64,000 nt of DNA from contig OX235279.1 of assembly GCA_944472155.2 (NCBI GenBank), positions 51,123,564 through 51,187,563 of the forward strand. The letters are read 5' to 3'. Source of the stretch: Trichobilharzia szidati (taxonomy: Eukaryota; Platyhelminthes; Trematoda; Strigeidida; Schistosomatidae). The translations under genes were made by a program, and so were the position numbers. The notes under the pieces are model-generated. The model did not search any database. It worked only from the letters and a program-made list of their open reading frames with translations, and was not told the DNA's origin. Numbering within the stretch: the stretch's first letter is position 1; each line of letters opens with the position of its first letter. Below, piece after piece: positions 1 to 12,200 of the stretch.

Positions 1-310
1 CTTAGCAGGCCAGCAGCGTCAAAAGTGGAAAACTCATTTTTGATTTCAGCATCCGAAATAGCTTCCGAATCAGAGTTCATTGCAGACTCCCTTAGGACAT
101 CGGCGAATAACCCTTTTGCGGACTATAAATCAAATGTTGCGTCTGTGCCATATTCATCATCCATCATGCAATTGAATCAAGAAGGAATATGGGAATTATC
201 CAAAAAATCACAAAAGGAATGCCTCGTACCTTTGTTTTCTCCACATGATCTCAGCAAATATCAAGCTCCCTCATCGGCTGTGTCTCCGAATTCTTCATTC
301 GCCAACTCAG
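1..310 (+). CDS. SETD2: SETD2 exon (linker; 5' end outside window)
   Basis: The frame is open from base 1 and ends in a codon split after its first base, at TCAG|GTAACG. The peptide is Ser/Ala-rich (ASEIASESEF...SSAVSPNSSFAN) with no recognised domain, as expected of the disordered region between the SET and WW domains. The true exon start may lie upstream of the window. Confidence 0.75.
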
Positions 311-3300
311 GTAACGATAGTGATTATGTCATCATATCTATTCATTTCTGTCGTTAGTTTGAAAAGTGCCCAATCATCAGTAATATATATCTAAATCACT
401 ACCACTAAATAATTTGTGCAACTATAATCTTTTTGAAATAAATATATATTAAAATTTTCCGTAGTGACTGAGATTTACTTAATCAAGAAATACTTGTAAT
501 TTTGTCAGTACACTATATTATGAAGAGGTACCAGGGAAATTTTCTTGCACTCTTATGTACGCCTAATCTGATATCCGTGGTCGTGTCATTTTAAATCCGA
601 TACTGCATTCTGATGACATCCCAGTACACCATCTTAGATGTCATTATTAGTAGGTTGCAGTACAACTTTCTAAATCTAAATATGGTGTTGTAACTAAATG
701 GATTTTGTGAGAAACAATATAAAAGTTCCCAAATCTTAAGTTACTCAGCTTTTATTCAGTACGTTGAAACACTTAGATTTCTGTTCTTATCGTGGAAAAT
801 ACATACTAGGACATAAGAGAGAAAAGAACAAGTTCAGAGAAGATATCTTTTCGGTGATTTAACCCGCAATAGCTGCACAGTCGTATTTATGTACATAAGT
901 CTACATAGATCAAATTATTATCTAATTCCACATAACAAAGAAGAATATAATCTTAAGCAAAGATATTTACAAGTATAATTATTCCACCTTGACTTATTAA
1001 CATTTTTCGAAGTCATCGGCTATATATATATATCTTTAATTGATGGCAGTCATAACTCTTGTCTATTTTACCTCCTCAATTCCCAGGTATTATAATGTTT
1101 TATGGAATGTATAATTTTTAAAATATTTTCATAGGTTTTCTCACTTTATCCCTATTTAGTCTCTAAGCAGAATTCACTTTTGACTGGTCCTATGGATGAT
1201 TTGCAGGAAACTAATAAAGGGGCTCTCCTTATTCAAGATGGTGCTGGTACTTCTGCGATTTATGTCCCTGGAGTGGACTTACTGTTTGATGACTCTGAGT
1301 TTGCACCAATTGATATGATTTCCAGATTCAGTCGAACGCCGATGTCCTCACCCAAAATAGTTGAACCTGGTTGTATTTCTCCGTATGCTGCTGCACGACC
1401 ATTTTCTCCATCTCAACTTTTCAACCAGTTAGATTCAAGTATTGCACAAAGGTGACATAATTTTTAGTCAATTAGAAATGACGAGATATCTTTATTAACA
1501 AACATATAGGTTTCTATCAACGGTTACGTATTTATTTTTTATACATCTCTACTTATTTGACGGCGACTTTACATTATATGTCAAGGTTTTAAATTTTGCG
1601 GCTTCATAAGCCCTGCTGTGTGTAGTTCACACACCATAGAAACATTCTCAACGGTGTTACGTATTTTCCTTGATTTATATGATAGAGGCAGAAGTAGAAA
1701 AGTTCACAATTTACGAAAGTTTTCAGCTTCTTGAGACAATGGCAGTGCAGCTGTAGATCATTAGAACAAAATGCCACTAACATAAACAAAAGACTATATA
1801 ATTATGATCTCTCCGGAGGGAGGAAAAAACGCCAGGAATAGTCTATGAAGAATTAGCAAAGTTAATGAATCGACGTAACATGCAAGTATGGCCACTTGGC
1901 AATAAAATGCACTGGGCGAAAGCTATCCTTATTACCTGGCTGTCTTAAAACTCAGGAGGGAAAGGGAATTCATCTTCCTTTCGATATCAACACGAATATT
2001 CCACATGTGGGTAATAAAATTGTTTCCAAGTGTTAGTTTCCAGAGATTCGCTTGCTTTGAAGTTTGATCACGGATTGATGTCAGTTAGTAAACTGTTGGA
2101 AATCAGGAAGTACCAAACAGTTGTACGTCCCAATTTGGGACTTTTCATCAGCATGCAACCATAAATCCACCAGGAGATCAAACCTATGACCTTCAGATTT
2201 CGACTATTTAGCTACTGTCCCATGAATGCTAACTTCTGTCACTGAATGATATAGATACAACCTGCTATAACATAAATTGAACTATTCACATTTCAGTTAC
2301 AGAATTTTCAAGCTCCGTTTTTTGAATGAAAATTTTTCTAGATATCTAATTATTTCGATTATGCACTTACTACTTTTCTTGCTTTGGAAAGACACCCGTC
2401 TCCACCTGCTACATCATCTCTCAGTGCTGTCTCTGCCGGATTAGAATTGAGTAAAGCTGCCAAGGTAGGTGACTGTTATAAGGCTTTAATTTGGAAATTT
2501 GTGTGTTTTTTCAAATACAGAGGAATATCTAATTGTAATGTATTTAGAATAAATTTTTTCTATATCGAATGTAATTATATAAGTGGAAAACTATGTTTCC
2601 TTATCATCGACTTCTCGTACAAGTGCAGTCCGGAAATAAATCATCCGGAAAATACCTCATGAAACCCTTCTGTCCTAGACTACACCTTACAGATATCGAT
2701 TTGTTTTATGCTCCTTGTAGATATATAAAAAATGTGACTTTTAATCTGAGTACACTCAAACGGTCTTTTTAAATTTTACCATTTTCTGCCTCGATTGTCT
2801 TTCTAGATTTTACAAATATTTGCAGATTTTTTCTATACCTTCTGCTACAGATAGTGCCGCACTAAAGCAATTTCATTCTTATGGGATACTTACGTAGAAA
2901 ATAAGTGACCTCTAGGTCACTAAATAACAAGAGAATAGAGTCAAATCCACAAAGAAAACATTGCAGGATATTGTAAGCTACTCAGATTACATACATGTAG
3001 TAAGAAAAATATAATACAGTTTCAGTAAAGGAAATTCTTTTAAACGAAGTCCTCAATTAGGTTGTGGATACATGAATGTTGTTTAAAGTAGATATTAAAT
3101 ATAAGTAGCAGCTTGTTAGCTGTAATTGGTGGGACCTAGCAACGACGCTGTATTGAAAAATAAATAAGGCAACCCGGTACACAGGCTAAACGAATTGACG
3201 TGTGAAGTCTTACTCTAATCACTCGGAGTTCTCTTTTCTACAGTGAGGCGTGTCGCATGTAAAACGAGTGCTGAAACAAGTGAGCTACACCTGAAGTTAC

Positions 3301-6300
3301 TGAAGATTTTTTCAATAGTCTTTCTGCATAACTACTGCTTACTAAATATCACGAATTTAAAAATTGCCAAACGCATCTACACTTGAAAATATTCTCCATT
3401 GCTTAATGTTGAAACATTTTCGCTTCATCGCCCACATCGTCGATTTCATTTTGAAATGCTTACAACCGTATAACTCTAGAATGATGGTCTTAAGTATTTG
3501 CTTTCGTTTGCAGGAACGCTGTGTACAGCTAAGGCAACATAGACGTGCTCAGTCTGTCGAAAGACAACCACTACCCGCATTACATCTCCACCTATCTAAA
3601 GATGGTACAAGCCCGTTACCGCCCGGGTGGCAAAGAGCTCCAAATATGAAACGCTCTACAGAAGGTGAAGATACAGCCGATAGTTCTGCTACATATGCAT
3701 ATTACTACTACCATGTCCGTACTAGACAAACTCGATGGGACCCTCCTGTATACCCATGGGATGCAGATCCAACTGACACACTTTTGGGAGAAACTGGTGA
3801 AGATGATCCGGAAGCTCCATACAACTGGGGGTGTGCGTCAAGGTTTGCTGTGACACATGAAGAAATTGAAGCTGTAAGTTATGGTGTTGTGCTTTTACAG
3901 GTGTATGAATAAATTTCATGTTCATAATTCTTTTGGTACTTAGTGGATATCTGAAGCACTGCCAGGCTGTGATATCGTATAGATTGCACATACTATATGC
4001 CTAATAATGTGGAATGCTGTCATGTTTGATAAAATGAAATCTACATATGTAAAGTAGTCATATTAAACCCCCTTTTTACCGAACCATCATAGCAAAATCT
4101 ACATTTTGACACTAGGACTATGTATTAAAGGAAGAAAGGCAGTTTGCATTACTTCACTATATTGAATGTTATAAGTGAAAAACTATGTTTCCTTATCATC
4201 GACTTCTCGTACAAGTGCATTCCGGAAATGAGTCATCCGGAAAATGCCTCATGAAACCCTTCTGTCCTAGACTACACCTTACAGATATCGATTTGTTTTA
4301 TGCTCCTTGTAGATATATACAAAATGTAATTTTTAATTTGAGTGCATCTTCGTGTATTAGTAGTAGTAGTAGTGGTAGTAGTAGTAGTAGTATCATACAT
4401 AATTTCAATTCAGTCACCACACTCTTTGACTAGATTTTCTAACTTTATAAGCAGTTGCATAGTTTAGAAAGAAGTAAATAAAACTGGATCTGAAACTTAT
4501 CCTTAATAATGTATTTAATCAGTTCATATTTCCAGTATTGTGATTAGAAGGTAATACTATTTATCTGTGTGATGGCTGTTACTGCTCAGTTAATTCGAAC
4601 GAGAAGAATAAATTAAGTTAATTAGATCATCCCTTAATGCACTATCACCAATAGTTGATAGGTATTTGAAGTACAATTTTATATTTGCATTTCCCAATTA
4701 TTTTTCGTGTATGCAGATGTACAGTCGTGTTCGTCAACGAATACTCGAACGTCAGTGCATTGACCTTCTACATGAATTGGCGGGTAGGCCAGATGCTCCT
4801 CAAGGTGTTTCTGAGCAAGGATTCGCAATCGAGGTCAGTTTTTATTTTTTTTTAATGACTTTGTGTACATTATATTATATTCAATTTTATCACGGATTGT
4901 TGATATCATTTAGAAAACCATTCAAATACCAACTAGTACTTGTACAGCTATTTCTTCCTATTCGACTGAGTTCCAACTTAGCACAGAAGTGCAACAGTAC
5001 AAGTTCTCACACTCCATGTAAACAAAAGAAAGCAAAAAGACTCAAAAGAACTTATAATGATAAGCTGAAATATGGGGAAGAGAGGATATTAACGTGGAGA
5101 AACACGACGGTTTAGTGGACATGTTTAGAGGGTGAATAATTCTGCGCCGTTGCAAACAATTCTGAACTACGTCACCAGCCAGCAGTACTTAGAATCTTGG
5201 GGACCCCAACGGGGCGGTCTAAACCTCCCTATGTAACTGTTTGAAATCAACTATCAAAGACTTCAGGTTTTGGTTTGATCACACCTTAACTCTTCAAACC
5301 TAACCCTATGTCAGCTAACACTGCTCGACCAGGTTGGCAGTGGCTTGGCATGCGCAACATGTGTCTTAGCCATCTCAGCTGATGTATCTGCACAATCCCA
5401 TTGACTGACTTTCACTCCTTATTTAATACCATATGCTTAACATCAATATGGCTCACCACATTGTATCACTTAATACGGGAGACAGGACGCAAGCATCTGC
5501 GATCGAAGACAGCTAACCTCTACACATCTCCACTTTCAATAGCCATGTCTCAGAGCCACGAGGGAGGACGGAACAAACTGTTTCACAGCTCGTTAGCCGG
5601 ATATCATGTCTACACCAGAGATGACATAAGTTGGTATCTGTACTGAAATTTCGCCAACAATCGGTCCATTGGGGTTGATGTAAATTCGTAAATAAGTGAA
5701 GCAGTCAACACACTACCACTCTGTCTCTAAGCTGGGATTTGGTGTACTACAGTCAGGCAGCATCATTTTACATTCCACAGGAATCAGTCGCATGCCAGAC
5801 ATTCGAAAAGTGTTCAGAAGACTCTGCATTTTATCAACGTTTTCAACCAGTAGGGGAAAAATCATCCGCATATCCTAAGTTAACAAAGACTATTCTTTGT
5901 TAACAAGTCAATCTGTCGAAAAGTGAAGAGATAATCAGTACTCCCTCCCTATCTGATCTAAAGCCCGCGTGGTATTTCGTGTTTATTTTTAACGAGCACC
6001 ACTTTACATGCGCACGATTACTGAGCCTAGAACACTAGATAGCATTGTCAGTCAAGTCTAAAATAATAAAACCAGTTGGTAGACTAGATATCGATTCAAA
6101 TGTCAGCTGGCGTTTACGGTCCCATAGAATTTCGCGAAAACCTGCCTCGTGAAGTTCGTATCAATAAATAGGATTTGTGTAACAATCCTCAAATTATTTT
6201 TGTATGACAATGCATCGACAAATTTAGGGAAATTAAAGTGTTTACTGTAAAGTAACACATGTTAGCTTTACTACGAACAAAATGACAAAAGATTTTTCAG

Positions 6301-8512
6301 CTTAACCACTTATTTCACCTAAAATGTTTATATATTTATGTTCTGATTTCCAGCTGTTTACTCTTGTACACAATACACTGCGCAATTTTCGTGATGCTCG
6401 ATGTAAGCTTGGTCGTATCGTAAATGATGAAGACTTATACTATTTGACGAAGAAGGTAATCCTTTGTTCACTTATTCTCATTTGGATAAACCTAGTTACT
6501 TGGTGTTACAATGTGTTCAGAGGTCCGTATATCTTAGTGTAAGCGAAGTTCACTTTGTAGACCCCAAACTATTTGCCTATAGACAGGGTAGGAGCACTTT
6601 AGACGCTGTAGCCGTCTTACACAACAGTATCGTCTCATCATTAGATAAAGGTGCCAAATTCGTCCGCTGCACGTTTCTCGACTTCACTTCTGCTGTCGAC
6701 TCTGTACCTAGATGTCTCTTGCTAAATAAGCTATGACAAAAACTGAGTCCGGGGTCACAAACTGGTTGCTTTCCTATTTCTAAAACAGAATGCAGTACAC
6801 CGTATAAAGGTAAATCCTCCTCTGCTGCGCTCACTGAAGCTGGTGTCCCCCAAGGTGCTATACTCTCCCCACTTCTCTTTTCTTTCTTTCTACATGACTT
6901 ACCATCTTCAAATGACATTAATTTTGTCAAATATGCTGACGACCTGACAGCATCTTTGCCTGTCAAATGTTGAAGTGACTGCTCTAAACTTAATGGCTTT
7001 CTGTCTGAAATCAACCAGTGGTCCAAGGAAAACGGTCTTACCTTAAACCCCTCCAAATGCCAAACAGTCAATTTCACCTTTAGGCATAAGTCCGACCTAT
7101 ACAAACTGGTTGGCTCTCACGAGGTGTGCAACATAGATGGCACTGAAATAGAAACCAAGTCGGAAATACCTAGGCGTCATTCTATCTGCTGATCTTTCCT
7201 GATCGTCTCATATCTTAGCAATTTCTAAGAAAATATTCCGTCTTACCTTCTACATCAAGAAGTTAAAACATTCTGGTATTACCCAACCCTTACTCCTACA
7301 ATTCGTTAATTCTCGCATCCTGCCTATTATTCTCTATTGTTCCCCCTTAGTTTTTCCTGGGCTACTGAAGAAAGACTATAACATTTTACGCAGGATGTTA
7401 AATGTTGTTAGCAGGGTAAGCAACGTGCCACTTAACCAGCTTGCTAATACTCTGGTTGACAGGCACATGGACTCATGTGAAAAATGGGCCAAATCCATTT
7501 TATCCAACTCACACCACCCTCTCCACTCACAACTCCCCCCCCTGCATCTCATCAGGTAAAACCAGTAGCCAATATAGAAAAATTTATGCTCGCACCAGCA
7601 AGTACAAAAACTCAACCATACCCTACTTAGCTCGTGTTCTGTGCGATAAAGAGAGCATTAGGCGTGACACCTATAATTCAATAAATAGTCAGTAGAACAA
7701 CTGGACCTCGTCTTTCCAACTCATATCATTTATAGGTACAACATTTTCTTTCTTTCTTTTCCTTTTCTCTCTCTCTTTTTCTTTTTTTCCGTTATGTGCT
7801 GCTTTGTTTCTTTCTTCCACTTACGCCAGTAAATATGATAGCGCCTACTTTTCTAACACCTTCAAACACTGTTCAACTTTGGCTTTGCTACCAACATGCC
7901 AATATGTTGCTGTCATAATGAACTGAGATTTCCTTAGTCTATGTAGAATTTTATTTATTGATAATGTACTAACTGAATGCAGTACTGTAGTAAAATTGCT
8001 GAGAATTCCATTCTGTATCACAAGTACTGTTTAGGAATAAAGCAAATTATTATTATTAAAATAAACACCAAGCTTAAATGACCTAAATGGTTAGCTTTTA
8101 ATCCATAATAATTTAAACTGATTGAATTTTTACCTACTTTACTCATGCTTTCTTTTAGTTGGCTCAAGCTGTGATTTTGAAGGAGATTCAAAAGTTCCAT
8201 GAAACTCAGTCGGCAAATACCTTATTTTCAACTGTTTTAACTCCTGAAATCCCTCCAGCTGTTTGCTGTAGAGTTACAGATTATGTTAGAAGGTACATGG
8301 AGTCCAAAGGACCACTCTATCATCGACGAATGCAACAAACTACACCATTAGCAAGTACTCGTCCAGAAGAAGCTAATTCAAGACCTGATCCATATGCTCA
8401 ACAGTATACTAGCAGCAACATGCAGTCTCGACCATTACCTCATTCAATTGTGAATCGTTTACACACAAATCATGTAGACAGTGTTTCCTCACAGTGTGCT
8501 CGACCATATTAA
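1..8512 (+). CDS. SETD2: SETD2 histone H3K36 methyltransferase, 3' part (7 exons, 5'-truncated by window)
   Basis: Seven exons join in frame: 1-310, 1160-1451, 2392-2464, 3514-3873, 4717-4833, 6354-6455 and 8159-8512, giving about 535 residues to a TAA at 8510. All introns are GT..AG and every exon phase agrees. The product has a Ser-rich linker, a WW domain (exon 4, ending TRQTRWDPP) and a C-terminal SRI domain (exons 6-7) with the hallmark CKLGRIVNDEDLYYL and a final YVRRYMESKGPLYHRR helix. WW followed by a terminal SRI is the SETD2/Set2 architecture. The SRI domain binds the phosphorylated C-terminal tail of RNA polymerase II and couples H3K36 trimethylation to elongation in the nucleus. 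The AWS-SET-postSET catalytic part must lie upstream of base 1 and was not seen. The gene converges on NUP93. Confidence 0.9.
311..2391 (+). other. SETD2 introns 1 and 2
   Basis: Bases 311-1159 and 1452-2391 are AT-rich intron sequence around exon 2. No domain-bearing open frame, RNA or clear transposon was recognised. Confidence 0.5.
1160..1451 (+). CDS. SETD2: SETD2 exon (linker)
   Basis: The acceptor is taken as CTATTTAG|TC, because the later AG (AAGCAG|AATTC) would put a stop in frame after the previous exon. With this choice the phase fits on both sides (2 + 290 bases). The donor is AAAG|GTGACA. The peptide is Ser/Pro-containing and without a recognised fold. Confidence 0.75.
2392..2464 (+). 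CDS. SETD2: SETD2 exon (short linker exon)
   Basis: A 73-base exon between GGAAAG| and |GTAGGT. It completes the split Arg codon and encodes RHPSPPATSSLSAVSAGLEL then SKAAK, ending in phase 0. It is too short to be convincing alone; the consistent phase supports it. Confidence 0.7.
2561..2751 (+). repeat. Direct repeat copy A in SETD2 intron 3
   Basis: About 190 bases, near-identical to 4157-4343 in the next intron and in the same orientation (shared core AACTATGTTTCCTTATCATC ... GATATCGATTTGTTTTATGC). Only a few substitutions were seen. It is either an old dispersed repeat or a local duplication. Confidence 0.85.
3514..3873 (+). CDS. SETD2: SETD2 exon with WW domain
   Basis: A 120-codon exon between TTTGCAG|GAACGC and GAAGCT|GTAAGTT. 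The WW domain begins LPPGWQRAP and ends YYYYHVRTRQTRWDPP, with both signature Trp residues and the closing Pro. The loop between strands 1 and 2 is longer than usual and is acidic/Ser-rich (STEGEDTADSSATYA). An acidic tail follows (DETGEDDPEA-like composition). Confidence 0.9.
4157..4343 (+). repeat. Direct repeat copy B in SETD2 intron 4
   Basis: Second copy of the 2561-2751 repeat. It abuts an (AGT)n microsatellite at about 4360-4392. The short frame across it is not coding. Confidence 0.85.
4356..4392. repeat. (AGT)n microsatellite
   Basis: TAGTAGTAGTAGTAG, one GGT interruption, then more TAG units, in SETD2 intron 4. Confidence 0.9.
4717..4833 (+). CDS. SETD2: SETD2 exon between WW and SRI
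   Basis: A 39-codon phase-0 exon (ATGCAG|ATGTAC to ATCGAG|GTCAGT). It encodes MYSRVRQRILERQCIDLLHE and continues to a Gly/Gln-rich stretch. It is probably a helical lead-in to the SRI domain. Confidence 0.8.
5143..5715 (-). mobile_element. RTE/SR2-like retrotransposon 3' fragment, antisense in SETD2 intron 5
   Basis: Read on the minus strand, this decayed stretch parallels the RTE C-terminal region at 61312-61938. The order is the equivalents of SPNG..EISA.IQ, then LLYGCETWPL, then RWLGHVLRM. Stops and frameshifts are frequent, so it is a dead fragment. Confidence 0.75.
6354..6455 (+). CDS. SETD2: SETD2 exon, first half of SRI domain
   Basis: A 34-codon phase-0 exon (TTTCCAG|CTGTTT to AAGAAG|GTAATC). 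The peptide VHNTLRNFRDARCKLGRI followed by VNDEDLYYLTKK matches the core of the SRI domain, where the CK(L/V)GRI motif is invariant in the family. Confidence 0.9.
6530..8062 (+). mobile_element. CR1/Jockey-superfamily non-LTR retrotransposon, 5'-truncated, in SETD2 intron 6
   Basis: Sense fragments of a reverse transcriptase occur in several frames: YRQGRSTLDAVAVLHNS, motif A LDFTSAVDSVPR, GVPQGAILSPLLF, and KYADDLTASL with an intact YADD. The C-terminal part runs through VSRVSNVPLNQLANTLVD to a stop near 7693. A pyrimidine-rich tract (about 7746-7790) and an (ATT)n tail at about 8048-8060 mark the 3' end, as is common for CR1-like elements. Frameshifts make it inactive. Confidence 0.8.
8159..8512 (+). 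CDS. SETD2: SETD2 terminal exon, second half of SRI domain
   Basis: Acceptor CTTTTAG|TTGGCT; 117 codons then TAA. The SRI helices continue (LAQAVILKEIQKFHE ... VTDYVRRYMESKGPLYHRR). A polar, Gln/Ser/Asn-rich tail of about 60 residues follows the domain. Confidence 0.9.
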   Translation: MAQAVILKEIQKFHETQSANTLFSTVLTPEIPPAVCCRVTDYVRRYMESKGPLYHRRMQQTTPLASTRPEEANSRPDPYAQQYTSSNMQSRPLPHSIVNRLHTNHVDSVSSQCARPY

Positions 8513-9127
8513 GTACTACTGCTGTCGGCCCATCACGCCGGTAATTAAACGTCCAATATCCAAAAAGTGTACACTTTTAAAACGTGCCTGCATTGTTGTT
8601 TTTATACGTCCGCTTATTATCTTTGTCAGTTAATGCGCACACAGTTTTTATCCCTATGATGCAGATACTGGAACCTATGTGAAAAATTAACTATTTCAAA
8701 GCGTCTGTATTCGTAAATTATCTTGGTAAATAATTTATTATGACTTTAAATATTCGTATTTCCTTATTTTGCATCTTTTGTACATATAGATTTATATTTG
8801 TTCTTTCATCCTTCAATTAATTTCACTTATTTTGTCTTCTTGATTTTGACGACCGTTGTGGAGATTTTTATGTTTTTAATGTGCCTGTTTTAACTTTGAT
8901 TTTTGCATGTACTTATACAAAAATGTATGCAATGCTTGTAACTATGAACCTTAAGAAAACCCTTAGTTACTTGAAAATTCGTACTTTATCTGAAGATTTT
9001 ATTTCACAAATGTTACGAAGCCATAGCAAAAGACATTATTGGAAACAAGGTACATCTTTAAATAGAATTACGAGACGATGCACATGGAAATCCACATATC
9101 CACATAAAAGCTATCTTAAGTTATAAG
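8513..9127. other. Convergent intergenic region between SETD2 and NUP93
   Basis: Only 615 bases separate the two stop codons, so the 3' UTRs must be short or overlap. An ATTAAA at about 8544 is a weak candidate signal for SETD2. The open frame at 8881-9126 shows no known motif and is not called. Confidence 0.6.
8998..9003 (-). promoter_or_regulatory. Candidate NUP93 polyadenylation signal
   Basis: TTTATT on the plus strand reads AATAAA on the minus strand, about 125 bases beyond the NUP93 stop codon. There is no direct evidence of use. Confidence 0.35.
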
Positions 9128-9281
9128 TTATATGATTTCCATATCCATTCGTGTGAGACCAGCATAAATTTCACTTGGTAGCCTATATGGAATGCGGCCA
9201 ACAAACGCTATCAAAGCTTTTGCTCTGGCTCGGATTTCAGGAGTAGCCATCTTAGAATCCCAATCAGCACTCGCAGCATTA
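9128..9281 (-). CDS. NUP93: NUP93 exon 11 (C terminus)
   Basis: Acceptor TCCTAG|TAATGC; completes a split Ser codon. It encodes SNAASADWDSKMATPEIRAR and AKALIAFVGRIPYRLPSEI, ending at a TAA at 9128-9130. The IPYR motif near the end is a NUP93 signature. Confidence 0.9.
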
Positions 9282-12200
9282 CTAGGAGTATACAAATAAA
9301 AGAGAAAGCCAATGATTATATATATCAAATAAATATAAAAGAACATAACTACAAAGCAATTAATTGACCAACCTCTTTCTGGATGCTCGGCGAGTTTTAG
9401 CTGAAAAACAGCGCATCAGGGCGTCTAATACCCAAGGTATTGGCCGACGCACTAGATCTGGAAGTTGAGAAAATCGTGTCACACAAGACTCTACGTGCGA
9501 CGGTTGTGAGCTAGACGGGAATAAACTCAATTGATCTATATGGTCAATTGCAGCCTGCCATCTTTCTGCCTCGACTAGGTCGAAGAAAGTAGCAAGGTCA
9601 AGCAGATAGAATAATGTTGTCCATGTATTCGTTTCAGCATCAGACTGAAATTGATTATTGTTGTTTGATAAACCCAAGCGGCGAACTTTATTAGCAAGCT
9701 ATTCAGCAAGAAAATAAAAAGCATAAATAAGTTTCCTTTAACTTTGACGGAAAGTACAGTAAAATTTTGATGATACTAGAGTAATTTAAATAATATAGGT
9801 TCGCAATAAATAAACGATGAGATTCGTACCTCAGTTGCCAGTCGTAAAACCAAGCTTCGATCTATTTCGCCCCTCAGTCGACACTGCGCTATAAGTGTCG
9901 TACCAAGGTTTGAGGTTACTACCACGCCCGATAGTAGAGTATTCAGTAGTGTCACAGCAACCAATACGTCAGGTTTTGGATCACCACACGCGGCCACCAC
10001 CATAAATACATGGATTGCTTCGATGACCTGACCATTAGATTCAAAAACGCGAGCCACAGTACGCAAAAGTTCCCTCCGAAATTCTATCGACTTGCAGAAA
10101 CGATCGATTGCACCAGGCTAAAACGGTAACAACACATAAGATGATTTGAAAACAAATTAGGTTTGTCGAATACCTAATAATCCAACTGAGGGAAAAATGA
10201 AGTTGACTAAAAAAATAACAACAAAACATTACAATTCAAACGCTGAAATGATATTACATCTACATATGACGAGGGCAACCGGGAAACAAAAGCAATCACA
10301 TAGGTAGAATGCTCCGAGGAGCAATTAGCAATGAGAAACTCAAAAACGAAATGTTCCGTATAAAGAGTTAGAAACGATGTAGCACAGTAAACAATTCCTC
10401 AGTACAGAATGAAAACGACGAAAATGTCATCATTCGTGATTTCAACTCGGATGACCCATTGACCTCACAACAGTTGGGAAGTAGACTTCTTATGTCTTTG
10501 TTATACATCCAATTTGCCCCTGTAGCCTTGCGTTCAAAATGCAATTTAGGTTGATATTCATATTTTGGGACTGTTCTGCCGGAAGTATTTAACAAAATGG
10601 GTTATTAGGGTAAATCAGAAACGTGCTAGAATCTTACGTACCAGCCATACTAACTGGAATTCTCCACTAACTAAGCTTGTACAGATCTCACACTTAACAA
10701 CGCTACTTTTTTCTATGTACTAAGTGAAGAGAGCCTCATTACTACTAGTCTGCAACTCTTAAGCAGTAGCAAAACACAACAGGGAAAGTTGCAGCTCACG
10801 AAACTAGAGCGATCTCGTGGTATGCATATTCCGTTAGTAACTCCATAGTTTGTTATTGGCAGCCTTGACCAATATATTACTAATTTTTTATTATCTGTCT
10901 AGCTAGGAGCACAGCATCAAGTAGTCACTGAACTAACACGCCCCACCAATCCAACCAACCGACCGAGAAGTCTTCCTATCAAGACTTATCACTTCTGATA
11001 AAACGGTGAACAGCATTTTCATCCTAATTTACTCGAATCACTCTTTCCAATAGACGGTAAGAGACAGTCTGTTCTCAAGAACTGAACTTTAGTCTAGATC
11101 CATGGACCTCTCATTTGCAGATTGCTGGTACAGTAAACTGCACTCTTAAGGAATTCTATGCTAAGACTTAACACACCACTCTACTCTATCATACTTTGCG
11201 CTTGTGATACACAACTGTAGGAAGCGAAACATCAGATAGCTTTTCCGGTATGTCGCTAGCGGGGAGCTAACACAGTAAATAAGACTGAGGTACAGTGATA
11301 AGCAAAAATAGACAAGTAAATTATTCACTTCCGAATTCCTGAGGCATTTCGCTAATCTTTACTTAGTAATTCTCTTTCCTACCACACATGTACCCATCCA
11401 TTGGAGTATTAATGTGTATTTGTCCATCTCTGTCTGTGTTCTTCGAATGTAACAAAAACTGAACAGCATTCCACGCTTATCAGTGTATGTGACTGCAAGG
11501 ATAAAATTCAACGCATATTTTCTATTGAAGTGAGCTCAATTCCTCCTAACTACATGTCAAATAAAACAAACAAATTATCGGCAAATAGAACTGTCACAAA
11601 ACAAACGTAATTTACCACTAGACAGATGCTGAAAATAGGTGTTGCATTGGATGCAAAACTGAACTGTGAAAGTATCTGAAACATTATAGCATATTCTGAG
11701 CCTGATAATATCGAGCACACAATCATTCGTTTCCGACCCCCCTCTCTCTATCTCTCTACCTGGTACTATACTGAGGGCATGTATATCTCTGTCGCGCAAC
11801 ATACCATCAAGGACACCACAGATTTATACCATGTCTTGTACAAGCTACTGTTACTTCTTCGATCAATAAGACTGGATTCGCCTATTCAAAATCGACTAAG
11901 GGATCTCCAGCGATCATCCGATCGCCAAACTCACGGCTAGGTCTCAAGTGTTCTTTACTTCATCATGTGTGTTGAGCTTCAGCTGCTGTTTAATGTTACG
12001 TGATTATTGAACCCAAAATACGTTTACATACTTTTTGGCGTATAATAATGATGATGATAATAATAATAATAACACGCATACCAGTAGTTGCATAAGTTAT
12101 GGTAGAATCAATAAGGACCTCAGTAAGAAATAAAAATGAGTCTAAGTGACTCTAAACTCACTTTACGAGTATTATTTTCGCCCACAGAGCCTAAAATTAA

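Noticed and set aside
3364..3912. A 182-codon single-exon WW protein
   Set aside because: The first 50 codons precede a clean acceptor (TTTGCAG) and the last codons follow a clean donor; only 3514-3873 belongs to SETD2.
9128..9346. A hydrophobic leader upstream of NUP93 exon 11
   Set aside because: It is intron read-through; the acceptor TCCTAG at 9282-9287 gives the exact phase needed.
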